DNA of 20,092 bases, taken from contig MVQQ01000051.1 of NCBI GenBank assembly GCA_002067555.1, forward strand, positions 1 to 20,092, in the 5' to 3' direction. Under the pieces are notes generated by a model, which saw only the letters and a list, made by a program, of their open reading frames with translations, was not told the DNA's origin and searched no databases. The translations under genes and the position numbers were made by a program. This stretch comes from Syntrophorhabdus sp. PtaB.Bin184 (GTDB lineage: Bacteria > Desulfobacterota > Syntrophorhabdia > Syntrophorhabdales > Syntrophorhabdaceae). Of this stretch, positions 15,848 to 20,092 are shown one piece after another (positions within the stretch are counted from its first letter, which is position 1; each line of letters begins with the position of its first letter).

Positions 15848-16462
15848 TCAGCTTTGTGCCACCAATTCGTAATAACGCCGGGTTTCGATCACCTTGCCCA
15901 GAATGATCACCTCGCCGGGCGGCGGGATGATCGGCGGGAAGTCCGGATTCTCCGCGTGGAGCTCGATGCGTTTACGGTTCAGGCGCAGTCTCTTGACCGT
16001 GGCCTCGTCTTCCACGAGGGCCACGACGATATCCCCGGAATCCGCACGGGGTTGGCGGCGGACGATGGCGATGTCGCCGGGAAGGATCCCCGCATCCTTC
16101 ATGCTCTCCCCCCGGACGCGAAGGGCAAACAGTTCTCCCCGGGCCCGCTCCTGCATAACAGGGACATATCCTTCAGGCTCCTCAACCGCAGTCGTGAGAG
16201 GTCCTGCCTGCACCCGGCCGAGAAGGGGGACATACAAAAGACCCCTGGCTTCGGGCAGGGAGTAGCCCCTGGCCTTTCCGGTCTCTTGCCTGAGCTTTCC
16301 TTCAACAACGAGGTTCTCCAGGTGGTGGCGGGCCGTCTCCACCGCGTGGAACCCGAAGGCTTCCTGTACCTCCCGCACCGTCGGAGGCCGTCCGGCCAGG
16401 ATTCGCTCCCGCATAAACTGAAAGACTTTCTCTCTGGTCTCTCCTTCCCGTGTATACGCCAT
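15848..16462 (-). CDS. lexA: LexA repressor, S24 autoprotease
   Basis: A 204-residue protein starting MAYTREGETREKVFQF at 16462 behind GGAGGGG; upstream in-frame sequence is not LexA-like. Residues 1-70 form the winged helix (PPTVREVQEAFGF, AVETARHHLENL). The self-cleavage site is A86-G87 in GRVQAGPL. The catalytic Ser is S120 in RGESMKDAG and the catalytic Lys is K157 in EATVKRLR. RecA filaments on damaged DNA trigger cleavage and release the operon. Heading an imuA-imuB-dnaE2 operon is typical of dedicated or second LexA copies. Whether the cell carries another lexA cannot be seen here. The candidate operator lies inside its promoter at 16582-16610. Confidence 0.95.
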   Translation of the reverse strand: MAYTREGETREKVFQFMRERILAGRPPTVREVQEAFGFHAVETARHHLENLVVEGKLRQETGKARGYSLPEARGLLYVPLLGRVQAGPLTTAVEEPEGYVPVMQERARGELFALRVRGESMKDAGILPGDIAIVRRQPRADSGDIVVALVEDEATVKRLRLNRKRIELHAENPDFPPIIPPPGEVIILGKVIETRRYYELVAQS

Positions 16463-16581
16463 GTTCGATCCCCTCCATCCAGGTGTGCTCTCACGTCCCG
16501 GCCTGTCCCCGGCAAGCCTTACGGGCGGGTGCGCCGGACCGTTGTCCGCGAGGCCCTGGTTTCTTTGTCTGTCTCCTCTAC

Positions 16582-16610
16582 TAATAACAGACATTTGTCT
16601 TATTTGTCAA
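16582..16610 (-). promoter_or_regulatory. lexA operon promoter with embedded palindromic LexA operator
   Basis: Read leftward, TTGACA (16610-16605) and TTATTA (16587-16582) are 17 bases apart. The spacer contains AGACA-two bases-TGTCT (16589-16600), a clean palindrome, flanked outside by AATA and TATT. A half-site copy TTTGTC is repeated nine bases on (16596-16609). Position and symmetry suggest LexA autoregulation by blocking RNA polymerase. The motif is not one of the LexA boxes I know for other phyla. Confidence 0.65.
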
Positions 16611-16741
16611 GGGTGGAGACCTCGATGCCGCCTTAGACTGTAGGAAAATTTTAGAATTCAGACTGCTCCTGCCGTCATACGCTTCCGCTCGTACCGCTAC
16701 CCCGTCGCTAATGCATTGTCATTATTCCCAACTTCTTGGTC

Positions 16742-16751
16742 GACATTTGTC
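16742..16751. promoter_or_regulatory. Second copy of the candidate LexA motif
   Basis: GACATTTGTC recurs here identically to the core of the lexA promoter palindrome (16590-16599), about 150 bases away and about 100 bases before higB. It could be a second operator, making higBA or another transcript damage-responsive. It is a ten-base match, so chance is not excluded. Confidence 0.4.
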
Positions 16752-16814
16752 CGATGTTTGCAGAATCTGTGTGCTATGTCAAACATGATATTGCACGCTC
16801 CTATTAGAAAGGAC

Positions 16815-16843
16815 TTGTAAAACGTCAATTTACAGTTTACACT
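16815..16843 (+). promoter_or_regulatory. higBA promoter with HigA-type operator repeats
   Basis: TTGTAA (16815-16820) and TACACT (16838-16843) are 17 bases apart. Over them lie TGTAAA (16816-16821), its inverted copy TTTACA (16829-16834), and a third TTTACA (16836-16841). HigA antitoxins typically bind such repeats to repress their operon. The -10 ends seven bases before the higB ATG and no Shine-Dalgarno is visible, so the mRNA may be leaderless. Confidence 0.55.
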
Positions 16844-16850
16844 ATCGTTA

Positions 16851-17129
16851 ATGATCGGGAATTTCCGCCACAAGGGCCTGCAGCTCTTTTTCGAGGAAGA
16901 CGACGGCAAGAAACTGCCGACGGATATGCTGAACCGAATCAGGCTTATTCTCTCTACCCTGCAAGCGGCGTCCACCGTTGAGGGAATGGACGTACCGACA
17001 TTTCGACTACATCCGCTCAAGGGTAACATGAAGGGCTTTTTTGCGGTAACGGTCCGGGCGAATTGGCGAATCATCTTTCGTTTTCAAGGTGGGGACGCCT
17101 TGGACGTTGATTTTATCGATTATCACTAG
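16851..17129 (+). CDS. higB: HigB-type toxin (RelE superfamily)
   Basis: A 92-residue protein of the plasmid-maintenance killer family: MIGNFRHKGLQLFFEEDDGK, then LNRIRLILSTLQAASTVEGM, PTFRLHPLKGNMKGFFAVTV and RANWRIIFRF, ending DVDFIDYH. In the family this is a ribosome-dependent mRNA interferase; the basic and aromatic residues of RANWRIIFRF and the C-terminal His fit the active-site area. The length is standard and the frame intact. The toxin gene precedes the antitoxin gene by 15 bases, the HigBA order. Confidence 0.9.
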   Translation: MIGNFRHKGLQLFFEEDDGKKLPTDMLNRIRLILSTLQAASTVEGMDVPTFRLHPLKGNMKGFFAVTVRANWRIIFRFQGGDALDVDFIDYH

Positions 17130-17144
17130 AAGGAGGTACAAACC

Positions 17145-17435
17145 ATGGAGATGAAGAATCCCGTACATCCCGGCGCTCTGGTGGCGGAGTGCCTTGAAGA
17201 CCTCGGCCTGAGCGTCGCTGAAGCAGCGAGGGGAATAGGTGTTACCCGTCAGCAGCTTCATAACGTAATCGCGGGGCGCAGCAATGTGACGCCTGAAATG
17301 GCAGTCCGCTTTGAGAAGGCTTTTGGAAGCACGGCCGACACCTGGCTACGCATGCAGGTCAATTATGACCTGGCACAGGTCCGGAAGAGAGCAGACAAGA
17401 TTGCTGTAGCCAGGCTGAGCCCCAAGGTCGCCTGA
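17145..17435 (+). CDS. higA: HigA-type antitoxin (XRE HTH)
   Basis: A 96-residue protein behind AAGGAGG. It starts MEMKNPVHPGALVAECLEDL, the HigA signature (PxHPGExL), with the helix-turn-helix at about residues 24-45 (SVAEAARGIGVTRQQLHNVI) and the conserved AFGSTADTWLRMQ and YDLAQVRKR tail. It binds and neutralises HigB and represses the operon through the repeats at 16816-16841. An ATG at 17435-17437 overlaps its TGA, pointing to a third gene in the transcript. Confidence 0.92.
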   Translation: MEMKNPVHPGALVAECLEDLGLSVAEAARGIGVTRQQLHNVIAGRSNVTPEMAVRFEKAFGSTADTWLRMQVNYDLAQVRKRADKIAVARLSPKVA

Positions 17436-17956
17436 TGATATGGATTTAGATCGCGCTTGAAGGCCAGATGGGCGGTGTTCTTTGATACCGTTGGCTTGCC
17501 GTATAGGTATGAAGATGAAGGATATGATTTGAATGGTGTCTGGTATTTGCCGGATTTCATTCTTCTCGACTGGAACGCTTTTGTTGAAATAAAGGGAGCG
17601 AGGCCCGAAGAAGAAGCGACCTCGAAAGCTCGGCTACTAAGGACCTGTCCAAAAAGCATGTGCTTATCGTATCAGGAAGTCCTTGGCCGGGCGACTATGT
17701 TGTCTATCCTTTTCTCCGGGCAGAGGGCGGCGATTTCAATTCGCTGGACAACGGAGCCGTTTTTCTTCAGTGTCGTCGTTGTCCGAGAATCTATCTTTCG
17801 AAAATCCATCCGGACGGTACCATCGAAGCAGCTTTCGGTTTGGGTCATCCACGAGGTACGGCTCACTGCAAGGGCTGCGAGGATCGATGGCCAATACTCA
17901 GTCCAGAACTTGAAACAGCTTTTGAAAAGGCAAGATCAGAACGCTTCAGCCGATAG
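17435..17956 (+). pseudogene. PD-(D/E)xK-like nuclease with zinc ribbon, frameshifted
   Basis: The product reads YGFRSRLKARWAVFFDTVGL, then YRYEDEGYDLNGVWYLPDF and AFVEIKGARPEEEATSKA. The D of LPDF and the E-I-K of FVEIKG form a PD-(D/E)xK core, as in a phage-associated nuclease-like family. The frame is then lost near 17640 and continues in another one as DLSKKHVLIVSGSPWPGDY to FSR at 17956, with CRRC and CKGC zinc pairs. One A missing in the AAGG at about 17639 restores KDLSKK. The start is also disturbed: the ATG at 17435 overlaps the higA stop but needs loss of one base to enter the YGFRSR frame; a TTG at 17457 is the only clean start. It may be a sequencing error or real decay. Confidence 0.65.
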
Positions 17957-17973
17957 TAACGTGACGCAGCCGA

Positions 17974-18426
17974 ATGAAAAAGAGGTCTGAGAAAAGCAGC
18001 GGCAATGGTTTTGCCGACCTGGGCTTCCCTAATTCAGAACAGGAGCTCGTCAAGGCCAAGCTGACGGTAGAGATTTACCGGCCCCTGAAAGCACGTGGAT
18101 TGACGCAAACTGAGGCTGCAAAACTTCTTGGCACCACGCAGGCGCAGATGTCGGCATTGATGCGGTGCCGTCCAGTATCGGTATCCGTGGGCCGTTTGAT
18201 GGAATTTCTTACCATACTTGGACAGGACGTAGAGCTGACGCAGAGAGAAACGGAAGTCCTGAAATGGGCCAGGGAAGGCAAAAGCCGATGGGAGACCTCT
18301 GTCATTCTCAAGGTGAGCGAAGAGACCGTGAAGTTTCACATGGAGAACGCCTTGCAGAAGCTAAAGGCGGTAAATAGAGCACAAGCCGTCGCGATAGCTA
18401 TGGAACACGACTTGCTTAAGGCTTGA
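17974..18426 (+). CDS. Double-HTH regulator: XRE (HigA2-type) fused to LuxR-type HTH
   Basis: A 150-residue open frame. Residues 10-90 match the small XRE antitoxin-like family: NGFADLGFPNSEQELVKAKL, then LTQTEAAKLLGTTQAQMSAL (HTH) and GRLMEFLTILGQDVEL. Residues 90-148 are a LuxR/GerE-type HTH: LTQRETEVLKWAREGKS, SVILKVSEETVKFHMENALQ and NRAQAVAIAMEH. LuxR HTH domains normally follow a ligand or receiver domain, and HigA2-type proteins normally stand alone beside a toxin. Here they join at the shared DVEL-TQRE segment without an interruption. No clear Shine-Dalgarno precedes ATG 17974. No HigB2-type toxin is adjacent. It may bind two DNA sites or be a chimera formed by deletion; its targets are unknown. 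Confidence 0.75.
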   Translation: MKKRSEKSSGNGFADLGFPNSEQELVKAKLTVEIYRPLKARGLTQTEAAKLLGTTQAQMSALMRCRPVSVSVGRLMEFLTILGQDVELTQRETEVLKWAREGKSRWETSVILKVSEETVKFHMENALQKLKAVNRAQAVAIAMEHDLLKA

Positions 18427-18438
18427 AAATCAGGGAAG

Positions 18439-18455
18439 CGGAGCCGGGTGCTCCG
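18439..18455 (+). terminator. Hairpin after the double-HTH gene
   Basis: CGGAGC and GCTCCG form a perfect six-base stem with a five-base loop, about a dozen bases after the stop. No T-run follows, so termination is uncertain. It could be a rho-dependent or processing site. Confidence 0.3.
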
Positions 18456-18557
18456 AGTGCAAGGCCCTGTTTCTTAGTACGCGGACACGACCCCCCGCTT
18501 ATACGAAGCAGACCATGTGAAAGGAGATCCGAAACCTGGCGACCATCGGCCTGTCCC

Positions 18558-18810
18558 TTACCTCCCATACATCTTCAACTTCTTTCGCCGCTCTTTGTAA
18601 TCTGGCAGCAACCGCCCCACCGCGCTCCAGAAACGAGGACCGTGACCTTTGAACTTGAAATGACACAGCTCGTGGACAATGACATAATCGATACATTCTA
18701 CGGTGATCGGGACGCACGGAGATCCCGAGCGTTTTGCGGTTCGAATGACGATAACGGTAAGCGATCGTCACGCCATCGAGCGCGATGAAGTCTTCACGTT
18801 CCCTGGTCAT
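18558..18810 (-). pseudogene. Remnant of a YgjP-like (DUF45) metalloprotease
   Basis: The N-terminus (MTREREDFIALDGVTIAYRY, NRKTLGISVRPD) matches the start of YgjP-like zinc proteases. Directly after it, in another frame, comes ECIDYVIVHELCHFKFKGHG with the HExxH zinc motif, then RFWSAVGRLLPDYKERRKKL and a TAA at 18560. Roughly a hundred or more residues that separate these blocks in the family are absent, and the frame is broken at the joint. This is a genuine internal deletion, not a base-call error. Such genes often accompany restriction-modification loci. Confidence 0.75.
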
Positions 18811-18900
18811 GTTCGGGGTACAGGATCGGCGATACGGAGATTCTTGAAGTAGAGGAGACCCGGGGCAACTGTTGAATTGACAGACAGGCTATGCCTTGGT

Positions 18901-19278
18901 TTAGTCTTGGATCTTTTCGTCAATGGCTTTCGTGAATCTCTCAACTGCTTCGTCTTCTATCCGGATAGCACTTTCCAGCTCTTCCGGGGTAAAGATGTCC
19001 TTTGTTACATGGAGGTTTGCTTTGTAAAGGTGACACCTGCCCGGCTCGTTTTCGGAGCGATCGATGAATTCGGAGAGTTCTTTTCCCGCTCCGATAATAT
19101 CGTAGGAGATTTTATTCTGAATGTTCTTATGAACTACAAAAGTAGCTCCAATCCCCACCAGCTTGAGTACCTGAAACAGTGGGACCGGGCGCGAAAGCGG
19201 ATTGGCGAGTTGATCAAGCGTGGCTCTCCGAAGTATCAGGCCATACTTACCGGCTTGAGTCGGAAGGGCTACTGGCAT
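18901..19278 (-). pseudogene. Truncated unknown gene cut by the intron fragment
   Basis: The C-terminal 80 or so residues look like a real protein: TFVVHKNIQNKISYDIIGAG, KELSEFIDRSENEPGRCHLY and KANLHVTKDIFTPEELESAI, ending KIQD. The first 40 residues of the open frame (19278 to about 19155) are antisense to the intron-encoded reverse transcriptase and are not the original N-terminus. The gene therefore lost its 5' part at the junction near 19155. I do not recognise the family. No ribosome site is convincing. Confidence 0.45.
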
Positions 19279-19473
19279 CTGGCCAAGACGTACGCGACCA
19301 ACTGCGGGTTGTCAAAACAGTATCTTGAAGAGCAGGGATTTGTTTCTTTACGCACGCTGTGGATTGGCATCCACTATCCGGCCTGAGGCCCGATGACTTC
19401 TTCGAACCGCCACGTGCGGACCCGCATGCGTGGTGCGTGGAGAGGGGCGGCTAAAGCCCGTCCCTTACCCGAT
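19157..19473 (+). mobile_element. 3' fragment of a bacterial group II intron (class C-like)
   Basis: It contains the last 75 codons of the intron reverse transcriptase/maturase (19159-19386) and then the RNA 3' end. A domain-V-like hairpin spans about 19403-19436: CCACG and TGCGG pair with CCGCA and CGTGG around a two-base TG bulge. A domain-VI-like stem follows (GGGGCGGC with GCCCGTCCC) and the end CCCGAT at 19473 fits an AY 3' terminus. The 5' end, ribozyme domains I-III and most of the ORF are missing, as expected of a 5'-truncated retroelement copy. Confidence 0.75.
19159..19386 (+). pseudogene. C-terminal remnant of group II intron reverse transcriptase/maturase
   Basis: QLEYLKQWDRARKRIGELIK, then SRKGYWHLAKTYATN, then LSKQYLEEQGFVSLRTLW and IHYPA-stop match the maturase and DNA-binding end of intron-encoded proteins (RKGYW, YLxxQGF and HYPA blocks). 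The palm domain with YxDD is absent. Upstream in-frame sequence belongs to the unrelated opposite-strand gene. It cannot be active. Confidence 0.75.
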
Positions 19474-19544
19474 TGGGCATGATTGGATTTTCCCCACTTT
19501 CTAAACTAAGCAGACCCGCCAAGCCAGGGAATCGGCTGCGCCTT

Positions 19545-20092
19545 TCAGAACCAGAGGCCGCCAGCCAGTGTCGACCGGGGGACGTGCACGATGGCGTCAA
19601 ATGCTTGGAGGACAGGGGTCTCAATATAACCGGAGTCCATACGAACGCGGTCTGGCACCCCCGATCCGGTCGATGCGCCTGGGGCGGCGCGCAGATTAGC
19701 CGCTGCCAACCCGATGCCGGCGGCTTCGAAGTCGGCTTCGATACTGCCCGGCTCAGGCGGGGCGAGTTCCATGTCGTCAATCGCAAAGCCATACGGTTCG
19801 GCATCGGGGGCGGGCATCAGCGCGGCGGTGCGGCCGGCGCCGCTGGTCAAGCCAACGGCCAAATAGCCAGCGCCGAGGGACCTGGCTAGATGGAGGCCCA
19901 TAGGGAGCGTCAGCGTCTGGCCTCCATAGACAACGGGGGTGCGCTGGATGTGAGCGTTGTGGGCCATCACCACGATCCGGATGTCCGGATCGAGCCGATC
20001 GAGCCACCACCCAACCGTGGCCGCCATGAACCGGTCCCGGCTGGTCGACGCTGCGGGGAGCGCCTCACCAGTATAGGCGGCCGCCACTCCCC
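19545..20092 (-). CDS. Erythromycin esterase family protein, partial (C-terminal part)
   Basis: The gene runs in from beyond the right edge and ends at 19545. The visible ~182 residues contain RDRFMAATVGWWLDRL, then IRIVVMAHNAHIQRTPVVYG (the AHNxH motif, whose His is catalytic in Ere-type hydrolases), LPMGLHLARSLGAGYLAVGL and, near the end, TPVLQAFDAIVHVP. Members with known function open macrolide lactone rings, but most chromosomal homologues have unknown substrates. High-GC, alanine-rich codon use differs from the genes to its left, and it lies just past the intron 3' end. The 71 bases between 19473 and its stop hold nothing I can name. A GTG at 20087 is inside the domain and is not the true start. 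Confidence 0.85.
   Translation of the reverse strand, partial: GVAAAYTGEALPAASTSRDRFMAATVGWWLDRLDPDIRIVVMAHNAHIQRTPVVYGGQTLTLPMGLHLARSLGAGYLAVGLTSGAGRTAALMPAPDAEPYGFAIDDMELAPPEPGSIEADFEAAGIGLAAANLRAAPGASTGSGVPDRVRMDSGYIETPVLQAFDAIVHVPRSTLAGGLWF

Noticed and set aside
15749..16636. A 295-residue plus-strand open frame
   Set aside because: It is antisense to lexA, which has its cleavage site, Ser and Lys in order.
17640..17990. The continuation of the first nuclease frame after 17640
   Set aside because: It becomes arginine- and serine-rich without pattern, while the other frame carries the zinc pairs. It is a frameshift tail.
19473..19889. A 138-residue plus-strand open frame
   Set aside because: It is antisense to the Ere-family coding sequence and is a product of its high GC content.
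1..20092. CRISPR arrays, tRNA or rRNA genes
   Set aside because: I saw no regularly spaced repeats, no cloverleaf with a CCA end and no rRNA signature on either strand by eye.

Overview
The window is bacterial, roughly 55% GC, with dense genes, ATGA-type overlaps and strong Shine-Dalgarno sites. The style of its LexA, ImuA and ImuB proteins, and the mobile-region radical SAM and PAPS-reductase-like proteins, make me lean towards a deltaproteobacterial (Desulfobacterota-like) host. That is an impression from protein style, not a demonstrated assignment.

Layout. 1-1106: a short reading frame translationally coupled to a DUF1835-family gene. 1287-2028: a Phd/VapC-type toxin-antitoxin pair whose PIN toxin is interrupted, sitting between two imperfect copies of an ~80-bp sequence derived from the DUF1835 3' end. 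2358-3176 (minus): a radical SAM protein in which an in-frame UGA replaces the third cluster cysteine, followed by a SECIS-like hairpin. 3429-4001: a HEAT-like repeat and zinc-ribbon protein. 4147-8129 (minus): a tightly packed, phage-like leftward operon of small unknown proteins, a PAPS-reductase-like protein and a DNA methyltransferase, closed by a strong terminator. 8381-9157 (minus): a membrane-anchored Mrr-like nuclease with a zinc ribbon. 9329-10451: an exported metallo-beta-lactamase-fold protein with a frameshift.

10568-16462 (minus): a complete lexA-imuA-imuB-dnaE2 damage-inducible mutagenesis operon, with a palindromic candidate LexA operator inside its promoter. 16851-17435: a higBA toxin-antitoxin pair with its own operator-like repeats. 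17435-18426: a frameshifted PD-(D/E)xK-like nuclease with a zinc ribbon, then an unusual fusion of an XRE-type HTH with a LuxR-type HTH. 18558-19473: debris, consisting of a deleted YgjP-like metalloprotease, a truncated unknown gene and the 3' end of a group II intron. 19545-20092: the C-terminal part of an erythromycin-esterase-family protein running off the edge.

The most interesting signal is the putative selenocysteine radical SAM protein. It has to be weighed against a second window-wide pattern: at least six genes are broken by small indels, mostly at short homopolymer runs. This points to either sequencing errors or an eroding accessory region. Homopolymer-length errors would not create the UGA, which is a single-base difference from a cysteine codon.
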